DNA from: Myxococcaceae bacterium
Lineage (GTDB): Bacteria; Myxococcota; Myxococcia; Myxococcales; Myxococcaceae
Direction of reading: 5' to 3'
Length of the DNA stretch: 35,543 nucleotides
Assembly: GCA_022842905.1 (NCBI GenBank)
Contig: JALHOS010000027.1
Coordinates: 1-35,543 of the forward strand
Part shown: piece by piece, positions 1 to 9,935 of the stretch
How positions within the stretch are numbered: the first letter of the stretch is position 1
Layout: the number at the start of each line of letters is the position of its first letter
Translations under genes and position numbers: made by a program
Notes under the pieces: generated by a model
What the model was told of the DNA's origin: nothing
What the model saw: only the letters and a program-made list of their open reading frames with translations
Database searches by the model: none

Positions 1-2418
1 GGGGGCACCGGGGGCGTTCCCGTCCTCGACGGCGGCGTGGACGCGGGCCCCGCGCCAGACGCCGGCGGGACCGACGCGGGCTGCACGACTGACGTCAGCT
101 GCTACCCGTTCGACGCCGGCCTCGGCTTCGGGGCGTGCCGCGCCGGTGTCCGGCAGTGTGTCGGCGGACAGCTCGGCGCCTGCACCGGGGCGATCGGCCC
201 GTCGCCTGAGTCCTGCAACGGGCTCGACGACGACTGCGACGCGACCCCGGACAACGGACTGGGGCAGGTCAGCTGCGGGCTGGGCGTGTGCCGCACGACG
301 GTGAACGCCTGCATCGCCGGGCTCCCCGCGGCCTGTACTCCAGGGACGCCGCAGCAAGAGAACTGCGGCAACACGCTCGACGACGACTGCGATGGCGTCG
401 TCAACAACGGCTGCAACTGCATTCACGTCTCGCCGCAAGGGAACGACACCAACCCCGGCACGCCGGCCAACCCGAAGCGGACGATCCAAGCGGCGATCAC
501 CACCGCCAGCACCATGGGCGTCCCCAGCGTGTGTGTCGCCTCGGGAACCAACTGCCCGTCGAGCCAGGACTACCCGGAGTCGATCGTCATGGCGAACGGC
601 GTGTCGGTGTACGGCCAATACCGGCACAACGGCAGCACCTGGTCGCGCAACGCCACCTGCGTGACGAGCATTTCCCCGCCGACGAGCCAGGGCGTGCTCT
701 TCGGGGGGAGCGTCGTCACGCCGACGGCGCTCGACGGGTTCACGGTGCAGGCGGCGAACTTGCCCACCAACGCGGCGGTCACCATCGCCGGGTCGAGCGG
801 GGCCATTCTCAGCAACGACCGCATCAGCGGGGCCAGCTACGGCCAGGCGCAGACGTCGATTGGCGTGGACATCACCGGCAACGTGATCGCCGTCGGCAAC
901 CCGCTCATCACCCGCTCGCTCGTCACTGGCGGCCATGGCGCGCTCGCCACGTACGGCGTGCGCAGCACCAACGCCGCCCCGCAGCTCGTCGCCAACTGCG
1001 CGACGTTCGATGCCCGCGGCCGGTGCAGCGTCGGCTGCTTCAACGCAGCGCCAGGGATCCCAGGCGGCGCGGCGGGCGGAGCGATTCAAGGCCGGGTCGG
1101 CGGGACGGACGCCGGCACGGGTGAAGCGTACGCGGTCCTCCTGGAGAGCTCCCCCGGCGCGCAGATCGACTCGAGCGCGCTGTGCGCGTCTCAGAACGCC
1201 TCCATTCCAGACGGTGGGTCTGGCCAGGTCGAAGCCGCGGCGGTCCGCATTCGCGGGAGCGGCGCCCGCATCGTCGTGCGGCGCAGCAACGTGCAGAGCA
1301 TCACCGGCGACCGGAACTCGGTGGGCGTCTGGGCCGAGAACTGCCAGGGCCAGTCGCCCTGGGTGTTCGACAACTTCCGCATCTTCGGCAGCTCGACGGT
1401 GCGCGGCGCCCGCGGTGACGGCGTGCGCAGCGTGGGCGACTGCCACGTGCGCATCGACTCGAACGTGGGCATCGCCGGGGGTGAAGAGCGCGCCGCGGCG
1501 GACACCAACGGCGTCTACTGCGCGCGCGATCCAGGCACCGGCATCGCCAGCCGCTGCACCGTGCTGAACAACACACTCATCAGCGGCGCGCTGGCCGGCT
1601 TCCCGCCGCGCTCGGTGGGCGTGCGCTGTGACGACGGCGCCTGCGCGCGGATCGAGAACAACGCCCTCATCACCGGGCGCAGCGGCGTATCGACCGCCGG
1701 CGTGGTCGTCAGCCAGGCGGGCCCCGTCATCGCGCGGAACACCATCGCGGCGGGGTGTGCGCTGACGAGCGGCGTCGGCCTCCAGTCGACCAACGCGTAC
1801 GCCCGGGTCGAGAACAACGTCATTCGCGGCGCGGCGCTGCCCAACGGCTTCAACTGCGTGCCGAACCCGAACGCGACCAGCACCGCCGTGCTGCTGCAGA
1901 GCGCGCCTGGGGGCAACGAGCTCGATCTCCACTCGAACACCGTGCTGGCCGACGGGTACCTGACGTCGTGCAGCAGCCACGGCCTGCTGGTGGAAGCCCT
2001 CGACGGCGGCGTGGCGACCGGGCGCGGGCTGGTGCGCAACAACCTGCTGGGCGGCGGCGTCTGCCCCACCCGCTACTCCGCCCGCGAAGCGTCGGCCGGC
2101 GCGGATCCGCGGGTGTTCTGGAACAACCACTTCCACGTGCAGGTCGGCTCGTCGGCCACGCCGTCGGTGCACTACCGCGACGAAGCGGCGACGGACCTGA
2201 GCACCCCGGCGGCCGTCAACGCGCTGGGCGACATGGCGTCGGCGGGCAACATCGAAGGCAACGCGGCGCTCGGCGGAGGCGGCGGCATTCACCTAGGGGC
2301 GCTGTCGGTCTGCCGGAACGCGGGCTCCGACGCGGGCGCGCCAGCCGTGGACTTCGACGGCGATCGCCGGCCGCGGGAGACGGGCTACGACATCGGCGCG
2401 GACGAGTACGTGCCGTAA
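1..2418 (+). CDS. Secreted MopE-like / right-handed beta-helix surface protein (5' truncated)
   Basis: The frame is open from base 1, so the start lies upstream; the GTG at 37 is probably internal. The visible part opens with an Asp-Ala-Gly-rich linker, typical of myxobacterial secreted proteins. Two Cys-rich modules follow, each with the acidic CNGLDDDCD or LDDDCDG signature of MopE-type calcium or metal-binding repeats. Next comes a DUF1565-like entry motif (HVSPQGNDTNPGTPANPKRTI), then about 600 residues rich in N, G, V and S with recurring short beta-strand units (ARIENNALI, ARVENNVIR, HSNTVLA) as in parallel beta-helix proteins. The end is DFDGDRRPRETGYDIGADEY, a common C-terminal tail of such proteins. 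Many cysteines suggest an extracytoplasmic location. Substrate or ligand unknown. It converges on ftsZ. Confidence 0.8.
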   Translation, partial: GGTGGVPVLDGGVDAGPAPDAGGTDAGCTTDVSCYPFDAGLGFGACRAGVRQCVGGQLGACTGAIGPSPESCNGLDDDCDATPDNGLGQVSCGLGVCRTTVNACIAGLPAACTPGTPQQENCGNTLDDDCDGVVNNGCNCIHVSPQGNDTNPGTPANPKRTIQAAITTASTMGVPSVCVASGTNCPSSQDYPESIVMANGVSVYGQYRHNGSTWSRNATCVTSISPPTSQGVLFGGSVVTPTALDGFTVQAANLPTNAAVTIAGSSGAILSNDRISGASYGQAQTSIGVDITGNVIAVGNPLITRSLVTGGHGALATYGVRSTNAAPQLVANCATFDARGRCSVGCFNAAPGIPGGAAGGAIQGRVGGTDAGTGEAYAVLLESSPGAQIDSSALCASQNASIPDGGSGQVEAAAVRIRGSGARIVVRRSNVQSITGDRNSVGVWAENCQGQSPWVFDNFRIFGSSTVRGARGDGVRSVGDCHVRIDSNVGIAGGEERAAADTNGVYCARDPGTGIASRCTVLNNTLISGALAGFPPRSVGVRCDDGACARIENNALITGRSGVSTAGVVVSQAGPVIARNTIAAGCALTSGVGLQSTNAYARVENNVIRGAALPNGFNCVPNPNATSTAVLLQSAPGGNELDLHSNTVLADGYLTSCSSHGLLVEALDGGVATGRGLVRNNLLGGGVCPTRYSAREASAGADPRVFWNNHFHVQVGSSATPSVHYRDEAATDLSTPAAVNALGDMASAGNIEGNAALGGGGGIHLGALSVCRNAGSDAGAPAVDFDGDRRPRETGYDIGADEYVP

Positions 2419-2454
2419 GCCCTCACGGCAGTCACCGCCGACAAAGCGTCCTTC

Positions 2455-2500
2455 GAAAAGCCCGACGCCGCGCCCCGGGGAGGGGAAGGAGCGCGGCGTC
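2455..2500 (-). terminator. Rho-independent terminator of the ftsZ end of the dcw cluster
   Basis: Arms GACGCCGCGC (2464-2473) and GCGCGGCGTC (2491-2500) are perfectly complementary over 10 bp. On the minus strand the hairpin is followed by GGGCTTTTC, a short U tract. It lies 31 bases past the ftsZ stop, between convergent genes. Confidence 0.7.
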
Positions 2501-2531
2501 ATGGGACGGCTGGGTGCTGGAGCCCCGAGCG

Positions 2532-3806
2532 TTACGGCAGCTCGGTCGCGCCCTGCCGACGGAGGAAAGTTGGAATGTCGTACTGGTCGTCGTCCAGCGA
2601 CAGGCTCGCGTCGCGAGGGCTCGACACGCGCGGCGCGGGGATCTTGTGCTCGCCGGTCGTCAGCGTGCGCGCGCCGGACTTCTGCGGGACCAACGTCGCC
2701 ACTTCTTCACGCGCCGGCACCGTCACCAAGGCGGGCGAGGCGGGGCTCGTGTGCACGAGCGGCTGGGCGGGCTGCGCGGTGACGCGGGGCATGAGCGAGC
2801 CCTGGACCGGCCGCTGCTCCTGAGCGGGGCGCACGCCGGACTTGGTCACCGGCTGGCTGACGAAGCCGGTGGCGATGACGGTGATCTTCACCTCGTCGCG
2901 CACGTTCTCGTCCACCAGCGAGCCGAAGATGATGTTGGCTTCGGGGTCCGCGGCCTCCTGGGCGATGGAGATCGCCTCGTGGATCTCCTGCAGGGTGATG
3001 TCGCGGCCCGCGGTGATGTTGATGAGCAGCCCCCGCGCCCCGTCGATGGTGACGTCCTCGAGCAAGGGCGAGCTGATCGCCTGCTCCATCGCCCGCAGCG
3101 CCCGCTTCTCACCCGACGCGAAGCCGGTGCCCATGAGCGCCAGGCCCTGCTCGGCCATGATCGTCTTCACGTCGGCGAAGTCGACGTTGATGTACCCGTG
3201 GTACTGGATGAGATCGGAGATGCCCTGCACGGCGTTGAGCAGCACCGCGTCCGCCTTCTTGAAGGCGTCGAGCAGCGGGAGCGGCTCTCCCGTCAACGAC
3301 AGCAGCCGCTGGTTGGGAATGGTGATGAGCGTATCCACGGCGGCCTTGAGCTCGGCCAGGCCCTGCTCCGCTGCCTTGCGCCGCCGGTTGCCTTCGAAGG
3401 TGAAGGGCTTGGTCACGACGCCGACGGTCAGCGCGCCCAGCTCCCGGGCGATGTCGGCCACCACGGGCGCGGCGCCGGTGCCGGTGCCACCGCCCATGCC
3501 GGCGGTGACGAAGACCATGTCCGCGCCTTCGAGGATCTTGGCGATCTCGTCGCGCGACTCGGTGGCCGCCTGCCGCCCCATCTCCGGGTTGGCGCCGGCG
3601 CCCAGGCCCCGCGTCAGCTCCTTGCCGATCTGCAGCCGGCTCGGCGCGCGGTTGGCCGCGAGCGCCTGAATGTCGGTGTTGAGCGCGATGAAATCCACGC
3701 GCTCCAGGCCGGACGAGATCATGGTGTTGACGGCGTTGCACCCTGCCCCGCCGACGCCCACCACGCGGATCCGCGCCGTCTGCTTGCTCTGCTCGAACTC
3801 GTTCAT
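2532..3806 (-). CDS. ftsZ: Cell division GTPase FtsZ
   Basis: Tubulin-like GTPase that polymerises at midcell into the Z-ring and recruits the septal machinery. Visible hallmarks are the N-terminal nucleotide motif [12 protein letters not shown] (about residues 16-27), the tubulin signature GGGTGTG at 105-111 and the catalytic T7 loop NVDFADVK at 207-214. A low-complexity linker rich in P, V, Q and S covers about 325-400, and the conserved C-terminal peptide [14 protein letters not shown] near 404-417 binds FtsA and other partners. The 424-residue length suits a myxobacterial FtsZ. The ATG has GAAGGA upstream. It is the last gene of the cluster, with a 164-bp leader after ftsA that carries the shared GCTACAGCC box, so it can probably be transcribed separately. 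Confidence 0.98.
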   Translation of the reverse strand: MNEFEQSKQTARIRVVGVGGAGCNAVNTMISSGLERVDFIALNTDIQALAANRAPSRLQIGKELTRGLGAGANPEMGRQAATESRDEIAKILEGADMVFVTAGMGGGTGTGAAPVVADIARELGALTVGVVTKPFTFEGNRRRKAAEQGLAELKAAVDTLITIPNQRLLSLTGEPLPLLDAFKKADAVLLNAVQGISDLIQYHGYINVDFADVKTIMAEQGLALMGTGFASGEKRALRAMEQAISSPLLEDVTIDGARGLLINITAGRDITLQEIHEAISIAQEAADPEANIIFGSLVDENVRDEVKITVIATGFVSQPVTKSGVRPAQEQRPVQGSLMPRVTAQPAQPLVHTSPASPALVTVPAREEVATLVPQKSGARTLTTGEHKIPAPRVSSPRDASLSLDDDQYDIPTFLRRQGATELP

Positions 3807-3895
3807 TGTCCGTTTCCTTCGTGTCGCTGCTTTGGGGTTGGAGCGCGTCGTCGTCTGGTGAAGCCGGCGAAGAACGATGACCTGGCCAGATCGCC

Positions 3896-3924
3896 GCGCA
3901 AGTTTTCAGCCACGTGGCTGTAGC
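3896..3924 (-). promoter_or_regulatory. Putative ftsZ promoter with GCTACAGCC box and palindrome
   Basis: On the minus strand GCTACAGCC (3916-3924) runs into the perfect palindrome CAGCCACGTGGCTG. TTGCGC (3896-3901) begins exactly 14 bp after the box, the same spacing as from the mraZ box to its -35 element. No good -10 hexamer is evident, so the promoter call is tentative; the shared box is directly visible. Confidence 0.45.
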
Positions 3925-3970
3925 ACTTGGGGGGTGGGAGGCCGGTGCACCGGCGCCCCGCCCGGCTTGC

Positions 3971-5203
3971 TCAGAACACTTCCTGGAGCCACTCACCCAT
4001 GCGCCGCTTCACCTTCTTGAAGACGTTCTCTTCGCGGATCCGGAACATGGTCCGGTCCTGGCGCCGCGCGCCGTAGACGACCAGGCCCACGCCGGTGGCG
4101 TAGACGGGGCTCTTCACCACGTCGACCAGCCCCCCGACGCCCTGCGGCCCACCCCGGCGCACCGGCATGCCCAGCACCTCTTCGGCCAGCTCGTACATGC
4201 CCGGCAGCAGCGTCGAGCCGCCGGTGATGACGACGCCGGACGCGAGCATTTCGGTGAAGCCGTTGCGCTCGAGCTCGTGGTGCACGAGCTGGAAGATCTC
4301 CTCCACGCGCGGCTCGAGGATCTCCGAGAGGATCTGCTTGCCCATGACGCGGGACTCGCGGCCCCCGACCGACGGGACTTCGATCGTCTCGCCCTTGTCC
4401 ACCAGGCGGGTCAGCGCGCAGCCGTACTTCTGCTTGAGCCGCTCGGCCTGGTCCTGCGGCGTGCGCAGCCCCACCGCGATGTCGTTGGTGAGGTTGTGCC
4501 CGCCCAGGGCGATGACCGCGGTGTGGACGATGGAGCCGTTCTGGAAGATCGCGATGTCGGTGGTGCCGCCGCCGATGTCCACCAGGCACACGCCCAGGTC
4601 CTTCTCCTGCTCGGACAGCACGGCCTCGCTGGACGCGAGCGGCTGCAGCACGATGTCGGCCACGTTGAGCCCGGCGCGGTTGGCGCACTTGATGATGTTC
4701 TGCGCCGACGCCACGGCGCCGGTGACGATGTGCACCTTGGCTTCCAGCCGCGTGCCGGACATGCCCAGGGGCTCCTTGATGCCGGACTGATCGTCGACGA
4801 TGAACTCCTGCGGGAGCACGTGAATCACTTCGCGGTCGACGGGAATGTTGACCGTCTTGGCCTGCTCGATGACGCGGGCGATGTCGCCGTCGCGCACCTC
4901 GCGCTCTTTGAGCGCCACCACGCCGCGCCCGCCGAAGCTCTTGATGTGCCCGCCGGCGATGCCCGTGTACACGTGGGTGATCTCCGTGCCAGCCATGGCT
5001 TCGGCTTCGTCGATCGCCCGCTGAATGGACTGCACCGTCGTCTCGATGTTGACGACGACACCCTTGCGCAGCCCCTTCGACGGGTGGCTGCCGATCCCGA
5101 TGATGTCGATTCCCTCGTCGGTCACCTCGCCGACGATCGCGCAGATCTTCGTGGTGCCAATGTCGAGCCCGACGACGATCTCCCCGTCCTTCTTCGTTGC
5201 CAT
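3971..5203 (-). CDS. ftsA: Cell division protein FtsA
   Basis: Actin-like ATPase that tethers FtsZ filaments to the inner membrane and signals to FtsQLB and FtsWI. Actin-fold motifs are visible: phosphate-1 GLDIGTTKICAI near residues 12-23, phosphate-2 VDIGGGTTDIAI near 207-218, and the adenosine loop VVITGGSTLLPG in the last quarter. The FtsA-specific 1C domain lies in between (VNIPVDREVIHVLPQEF). The C-terminus ends in a basic, amphipathic stretch RRMGEWLQEVF, the usual membrane-targeting helix. The length of 410 aa is normal. It sits 40 bp downstream of ftsQ in the usual ftsQ-ftsA-ftsZ order. Confidence 0.98.
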   Translation of the reverse strand: MATKKDGEIVVGLDIGTTKICAIVGEVTDEGIDIIGIGSHPSKGLRKGVVVNIETTVQSIQRAIDEAEAMAGTEITHVYTGIAGGHIKSFGGRGVVALKEREVRDGDIARVIEQAKTVNIPVDREVIHVLPQEFIVDDQSGIKEPLGMSGTRLEAKVHIVTGAVASAQNIIKCANRAGLNVADIVLQPLASSEAVLSEQEKDLGVCLVDIGGGTTDIAIFQNGSIVHTAVIALGGHNLTNDIAVGLRTPQDQAERLKQKYGCALTRLVDKGETIEVPSVGGRESRVMGKQILSEILEPRVEEIFQLVHHELERNGFTEMLASGVVITGGSTLLPGMYELAEEVLGMPVRRGGPQGVGGLVDVVKSPVYATGVGLVVYGARRQDRTMFRIREENVFKKVKRRMGEWLQEVF

Positions 5204-5243
5204 GTCGCCCTTCCTCCCAATGCGTGCTCTCTCGAGCGCGCGC

Positions 5244-6101
5244 TCACTTCGCCTGGGCTTTGGCCCCTCTCGGAGCCGCCGCCAGTAGTTCCACCGTCAC
5301 CCAGCCGGCGCGTCGCCGGTTGTCCAACCGCACCACCGACGCCTGCAGCTGCCGTTGCTCCAGCTGCGCGCGCACCTTCGAAAGACGCTCGAGCTTCTCG
5401 CCCACCGCGCCCTCCCCCAACTGCACCCGCTGCCCGTCGACGGTGACGAGCGTCACGCCGTCGTCGGACACCGCCACTTCGGACAAGCCGAAGCCCTTCG
5501 ACACCTTCGCGCTCGAGTACGCGCGCGCCGCCTCGACGGCCTGCCGCAGCGCCGTCAGCGTGGCCTCGCGGCGCTCCACCAGCGCGTCGCGATCGAGCCC
5601 CGTCACCAGCGGGAGATCGACGCCGTCCTGCGGGCTGAGCCGCTTGAACGGCACGCCTTCGGCGTTCACCAGATACAGATCGCCCATGGCCAACACGGCG
5701 ACGGCCTCTTGCTCCACCACGTCGACCGTCAGCCGCCTTGGGAAATGCCGGCGCACGTTCGCGCGCTTCACCCAGGGGTGCGTGGCGAGCGTCGCCTCGA
5801 GCGCGTACGTGTCCAGCGACACCAGGTTCTGGCCCAGCTCGAGCTGGCCGAGCCGAATCAGCTCGGCTTCCGGGGCGTGGGCGTTGCCACGCACCACCAC
5901 GTCCGCGAGCGCGAAGGTGGGGCTCGTCGTCGCCCAGCGCCAGCCGTGGATCGACCCGAACACCAGCACCGCCGCCCCGGCGAAGAGGCCCACCACCTTG
6001 AGCACCGCCGGCGCGTGCGTCTTCACCGCGGCCTTGAGCTCGCCGGTCTTCTTCGCGACGTCGACCTTTCGGCGGTTCTTCTTGGCTCGGAGCATGGGCA
6101 C
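5244..6101 (-). CDS. ftsQ: Cell division protein FtsQ
   Basis: Bitopic divisome protein that forms the FtsQLB complex and scaffolds late division proteins. It has a basic cytoplasmic N-terminus (residues 1-30, with KKNRRK), one membrane segment at about 34-50, a POTRA-like domain at about 63-131 (beginning FALADVVVRGN, with the conserved HPWVKRANVRRHFPRRLTVDVVE), and a periplasmic FtsQ beta domain. At 285 aa it has a normal length. In many bacteria murB and/or ddl lie between murC and ftsQ; here the gap is 104 bp with no gene but with a copy of the GCTACAGCC box. Confidence 0.93.
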   Translation of the reverse strand: MPMLRAKKNRRKVDVAKKTGELKAAVKTHAPAVLKVVGLFAGAAVLVFGSIHGWRWATTSPTFALADVVVRGNAHAPEAELIRLGQLELGQNLVSLDTYALEATLATHPWVKRANVRRHFPRRLTVDVVEQEAVAVLAMGDLYLVNAEGVPFKRLSPQDGVDLPLVTGLDRDALVERREATLTALRQAVEAARAYSSAKVSKGFGLSEVAVSDDGVTLVTVDGQRVQLGEGAVGEKLERLSKVRAQLEQRQLQASVVRLDNRRRAGWVTVELLAAAPRGAKAQAK

Positions 6102-6158
6102 GGCTTCTCTTGGGGACTGCGGTCAGCGGGTCGAGAGCGTCAGGGCGGATCCGGGGGT

Positions 6159-6193
6159 GGGCAACTTTTTGGCCACAGCGATGTGGCTGTAGC
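6159..6193 (-). promoter_or_regulatory. Putative ftsQ-ftsA promoter region with GCTACAGCC box
   Basis: The minus strand reads GCTACAGCC (6185-6193), then a small dyad GCCACA-tcgc-TGTGGC, a run of A, and TTGCCC (6159-6164) 20 bp after the box. It lies between the murC stop and the ftsQ start. The arrangement parallels the ftsZ leader, with 6 extra bases. No strong -10 is seen. Confidence 0.4.
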
Positions 6194-6205
6194 TGTCGGG
6201 GCCCA

Positions 6206-7597
6206 TCAGCCTTCCTTGAGGGCCGCGAGCAGCTCCGGCCCCACGTTGGTGATGTCGCCGGCGCCGAGCGTCAGCACCAAGTCCCCGGGCAGGAGCCGGG
6301 GGAGCAGCGTCTTGACCAAGTCGGCCCGCTTCTCGACGTGCGTGACGTCGCGGTGGCCGAAGCTGCGCACGCCCTCGGCCAGCCGCTCGGAGCTGACGCC
6401 GGGCAGCGGCTCTTCACCCGCGGCGTAGATGCCGGCCAAGAACAGCACGTCGGCGTCGTTGAAGGCGCTGAGGAACTCCTCGTAGCAGTCGCGGGTGCGC
6501 GTGTAGCGGTGCGGCTGGAACGCGACGACGAGGCGGCGGCCGAACGCGCGCCGCGCACCGGCGAGCGTCGCCTTCACTTCGGCCGGGTGGTGGCCGTAGT
6601 CGTCGACGACGGTGATGCCCTTCGCCTCACCCCGCACGGTGAAGCGGCGCTGCACGCCCTGGAAGTTGGCCAGCGCTTCGCGCACCGTCGCCAGCGGCAC
6701 GTCGAGCTCTTCGGACGCGGCGATCACCGCCAGCGCGTTGAGCGCGTTGTGGGCGCCCACCATGCGCACCGAGAACTCGCCCAAGTCCACGTCGCGCCGG
6801 TACGCGCGGAAGTGCGTGCTGAAGCCCTCGAGCCGCACCGACTCGAGCCGGTAGTCCGCCGCGTGGGAGCTGCCGTAGGTGACGAAGCGCTTCTCGACGT
6901 GCGGCAACAGCGCCTGGACGTTGGGGTGATCCAGGCACAGCACGTTGAGCCCGTAGAAGGGCACGCGGTTGCAGAACTCGACGAAGGCGTTCTTCAGCGC
7001 GTCGAGCGTGCCGTAGTGATCCATGTGCTCGGGATCGACGTTGGTGACGATCGCGATCGACGGGTGCAGCTTGAGGAAGCTGCCGTCCGACTCGTCGGCC
7101 TCCACCACCATGAGCTCGCTCTTGCCCAGCTTCGCGTTGGACCCGAGCACGTTGACCTTGCCGCCGACGACGGCGGTGGGATCGAGCCCGGCGGCGTTGA
7201 GCACGGTGGCCACCATGGACGTGGTGGTCGTCTTCCCGTGGGAGCCGGCGATCGCCACCGCGTACTTGAGCCGCATGAGCTCGGCGAGCATCTCCGCGCG
7301 GGGAATGACGGGGATCTTCCGGCGCTTCGCGGCGACGACCTCGGGGTTGTCCTTCTTCACCGCCGAGCTGATGACGACGGTGTCCACCTGCGCCACGTTC
7401 TCCTCGCGGTGGCCGTAGGCGATCACCGCGCCCAGCGAGGTCAGCCGCTTGGTGACGTCGCTCTCCTTCAGATCCGAGCCGGACACGGTGTGCCCCAGGT
7501 TGATGAGCACCTCGGCGATGCCGGACATGCCGATGCCGCCGATGCCGACGAAGTGCACCCGCGCGGCGTGCCGAGTGCGGTAGCGAGACTCGATCAT
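6206..7597 (-). CDS. murC: UDP-N-acetylmuramate--L-alanine ligase MurC
   Basis: Cytoplasmic Mur ligase that adds L-Ala to UDP-MurNAc, the first amino acid of the stem peptide, using ATP. The N-terminal Rossmann motif [15 protein letters not shown] spans residues 15-29, and the ATP-binding P-loop GSHGKTTTT lies at 118-126. The central domain holds [10 protein letters not shown] and [12 protein letters not shown], and the C-terminal domain holds [14 protein letters not shown] and [12 protein letters not shown]. The 463 aa length is typical. Its ATG overlaps the murG stop as ATGA, implying translational coupling. Confidence 0.98.
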   Translation of the reverse strand: MIESRYRTRHAARVHFVGIGGIGMSGIAEVLINLGHTVSGSDLKESDVTKRLTSLGAVIAYGHREENVAQVDTVVISSAVKKDNPEVVAAKRRKIPVIPRAEMLAELMRLKYAVAIAGSHGKTTTTSMVATVLNAAGLDPTAVVGGKVNVLGSNAKLGKSELMVVEADESDGSFLKLHPSIAIVTNVDPEHMDHYGTLDALKNAFVEFCNRVPFYGLNVLCLDHPNVQALLPHVEKRFVTYGSSHAADYRLESVRLEGFSTHFRAYRRDVDLGEFSVRMVGAHNALNALAVIAASEELDVPLATVREALANFQGVQRRFTVRGEAKGITVVDDYGHHPAEVKATLAGARRAFGRRLVVAFQPHRYTRTRDCYEEFLSAFNDADVLFLAGIYAAGEEPLPGVSSERLAEGVRSFGHRDVTHVEKRADLVKTLLPRLLPGDLVLTLGAGDITNVGPELLAALKEG

Positions 7598-8748
7598 GGT
7601 GTTCCCTCCGGCGACGCCGGCTTGGGCCTCAGCGGAGGCCCCTGCCGCGCCCTGCCCTTCTCGCCCCAGCGCCCCTTGGTCAGCGCCACCAACACCTCGG
7701 CGATCTCATGCGCCGCCCCCGGGTGCCCCAGCGCGCCCGACGCCTTCTGCATGCGCGCCAGCCGCTCCGGCTGCGCCTTGAGCTCGAGCACCGTCTTCGC
7801 GAGCAGCTCGCCCGTCAGCTCCGCTTCTCGGAACATGAGCGCCGCGCCCGCATCGACCAGCGCCTTGGCGTTGACGGCCTGGTGATCGTCCGTGGCGAAG
7901 GGGAACGGCACGAGCACCGCCGCTTTCTGGCAGACGGTCAGCTCGGCGATCGTCGTCGCCCCGGCCCGGCAAACGACGAGGTCCGCGTCCAGGTACGCCT
8001 GCGCCATGTCGTCGATGAACTCGCGCACGTCGGCCTGCACGCCGGCCTTCTCGTAGCCCGCACGCACCGCCTCGAGGTCCGCCTTGCCCGTCTGGTGGAC
8101 GATGCGCAGCGCTTCCTTCTGCCCCGCCAAGTGCGGGAGCGCGTCGAGCACGCGCTGGTTGAGCCCCTTGGCCCCCAGCGAGCCGCCGAAGACGAGCAGC
8201 CGAAACTGGCTCGAGCGCACTGCGGGCTTGAGCAAGTTCTCGGTGAGCTTCTTGCGAATCGGGTTGCCCAGGACGTGGCACTTCTTCGCGGGGAAGAACG
8301 CCCGCGCCCCTTCGAAGCAGAGGAACACCGCGCGCACGAAGTGGCCCAGCACCTTGTTGGTGAAGCCCGGCAGCGCGTTCTGTTCCTGCACCGCGGTCGG
8401 CACGCCGAGCAGCCAGGCGGACAGCACCACGGGCCCCGACGAGTAGCCGCCGACGCCCACCACCACGTCCGGCCGGTACTTGAGCACCAGGCTCAGCGAG
8501 CGCACGAAGGACAAGGGCAGCGTCAGCAGGCCCAGCACGAACTTCACGAAGCCCATGCCCTTGAGCCCGCGCGACGGAATGGCCTCGAAGACGAAGCCCT
8601 GCGCCGGGACGACGCGCGCTTCCAGGCCGCGATCCGTGCCCACGAAGACGACGTCGTTCTGCGGGTGCCGCGTCACCACTTCCTCGGCGATCGCGATCCC
8701 CGGGAACAGGTGCCCACCCGTGCCGCCGCCGGCGAGCAGCACTCTCAT
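7594..8748 (-). CDS. murG: Lipid II synthase MurG (GlcNAc transferase)
   Basis: Peripheral inner-membrane glycosyltransferase (GT28) that transfers GlcNAc from UDP-GlcNAc to lipid I, giving lipid II. The start is the ATG at 8748 because [23 protein letters not shown] is the family N-terminus with the glycine-rich G-loop at residues 7-12. The reading frame stays open further upstream, but only as antisense-like sequence inside ftsW. Other marks are [17 protein letters not shown], the [12 protein letters not shown]-loop of the C-domain, and [14 protein letters not shown] at the nucleotide-sugar site. At 384 aa it is slightly longer than the E. coli protein. ATGA overlaps link it to ftsW upstream and murC downstream. 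Confidence 0.97.
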   Translation of the reverse strand: MRVLLAGGGTGGHLFPGIAIAEEVVTRHPQNDVVFVGTDRGLEARVVPAQGFVFEAIPSRGLKGMGFVKFVLGLLTLPLSFVRSLSLVLKYRPDVVVGVGGYSSGPVVLSAWLLGVPTAVQEQNALPGFTNKVLGHFVRAVFLCFEGARAFFPAKKCHVLGNPIRKKLTENLLKPAVRSSQFRLLVFGGSLGAKGLNQRVLDALPHLAGQKEALRIVHQTGKADLEAVRAGYEKAGVQADVREFIDDMAQAYLDADLVVCRAGATTIAELTVCQKAAVLVPFPFATDDHQAVNAKALVDAGAALMFREAELTGELLAKTVLELKAQPERLARMQKASGALGHPGAAHEIAEVLVALTKGRWGEKGRARQGPPLRPKPASPEGTP

Positions 8749-9935
8749 GCGGGCGCCTCGAGTCCGGCCCCGACGGGCGCCGCTGGGGCCGCGGGCTTGA
8801 CCGCCTTCATCACCTTCGACGGGCGCCGGCCGCCTTCGGCCGTGCCGCTCACGCTCAGCAGCAGCCCCGCCGCGCCGAGCAGGACAATGAGCGACGAGCC
8901 TCCGTAGGAGATGAAGGGCAGCGTCAGGCCCTTCGTCGGCACCATGCCCATGGCCACCGCCATGTTGACGATCGCCTGGAACGCCACGAGCGAGGTGATG
9001 CCCAGCGCCAGGTACGTGCCGAAGGCCTCGCTCGCGTGGAGCGCGGCGCGGATGCCCCGCCAAATGACGATCGCGTAGAGCGCCACCAGCGCCCCCACGC
9101 CCAACAGCCCCAGCTCCTCGCCGATGATCGCGAAGATGAAGTCGGTGTGCGCTTCGGGCAGGAAGAACAGCTTCTGCCGACCGTCGCCAAGGCCGAGCCC
9201 CGTGACGCCGCCGGAGCCGATCGACATGAGCGACTCGGCGACCTGGTAGCCCGAGCCCTGGCGGTTGGCCCACGGGTCCAAGAACGCGGTGATGCGCTTC
9301 ATGCGGTACGGCGAGCTGGCGATCGCCATGTACGCCATGGGCAGCGCGGCCAGCACCAGGCCGATCAAGTACGACAGCTTCGCGCCCGCGGCGAAGAGCA
9401 TCACGAACATCAGAAACAAGAGCGCCACCGAGCTGCCGAAGTCGGGCTCGAGCATGCACAGACACACGAGCATGCCGGCCAGGCCCAGGTGCGGGAGGAA
9501 GCCGATGCTGAACTGCTTCACCTTCTCGCGCTTCTTCGCCAGCGAGTACGACAGGTAGATGACCCAGGCGACCTTGGTCAGCTCCGCGGGCTGCAGGGAG
9601 ATGCCGGGGAACCGAATCCACCGCTTCGCGCCACCGGCCGCGGTGCCCAAGCCGGGGATCAACACCAGCACCAGCAGCACCACCGACACCACGAGCAGCG
9701 GGTAGGCCAGCCGCGCCATGCGCCGGTAGCCCAGCTTCATCGCCACCATCATCGCGAAGAGGCCCAGGCCGGCGGCGGTCAGCTGGCGCTTGACGAAGAA
9801 GAAGCTGTCCTGCGTCTTGTCGAACGCGGCGATCGCGCTGGCCGAGTACACCATCACCAAGCCGAAGCCGACCAACGCCAACACGGCGAACAACAGGAGC
9901 GGGTCGTACGCGACGCCCTTCTTCGAATCGCTCAC
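8745..9935 (-). CDS. ftsW: Septal peptidoglycan glycosyltransferase FtsW (SEDS family)
   Basis: Polytopic SEDS protein that polymerises lipid II at the septum together with its cognate class B PBP, FtsI. The GTG at 9935 is chosen because it overlaps the murD stop as GTGA and gives a normal cytoplasmic start (SDSKKGVAYDPLLLFAVLAL); upstream in-frame sequence is antisense to murD. About ten membrane segments can be read. Conserved SEDS motifs include PAELTKVAWVIYLS, PDFGSSVALLFLMF, GSGYQVAESLMSIGSGGVTGLGLG, PEAHTDFIFAIIGEELGLLG and MGMVPTKGLTLPFISYGGSSL. The length of 396 aa is typical. The C-terminus has a short basic, Ala/Pro-rich tail. Confidence 0.96.
   Translation of the reverse strand: MSDSKKGVAYDPLLLFAVLALVGFGLVMVYSASAIAAFDKTQDSFFFVKRQLTAAGLGLFAMMVAMKLGYRRMARLAYPLLVVSVVLLVLVLIPGLGTAAGGAKRWIRFPGISLQPAELTKVAWVIYLSYSLAKKREKVKQFSIGFLPHLGLAGMLVCLCMLEPDFGSSVALLFLMFVMLFAAGAKLSYLIGLVLAALPMAYMAIASSPYRMKRITAFLDPWANRQGSGYQVAESLMSIGSGGVTGLGLGDGRQKLFFLPEAHTDFIFAIIGEELGLLGVGALVALYAIVIWRGIRAALHASEAFGTYLALGITSLVAFQAIVNMAVAMGMVPTKGLTLPFISYGGSSLIVLLGAAGLLLSVSGTAEGGRRPSKVMKAVKPAAPAAPVGAGLEAPA

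Noticed and set aside
1755-3923. + strand frame spanning the beta-helix end and antisense ftsZ
   Set aside because: Arg-rich shadow translation crossing two real genes.
8749-9621. Upstream extension of the murG frame
   Set aside because: It lies wholly inside ftsW and lacks protein character; MurG starts at [13 protein letters not shown] with an ATGA overlap.
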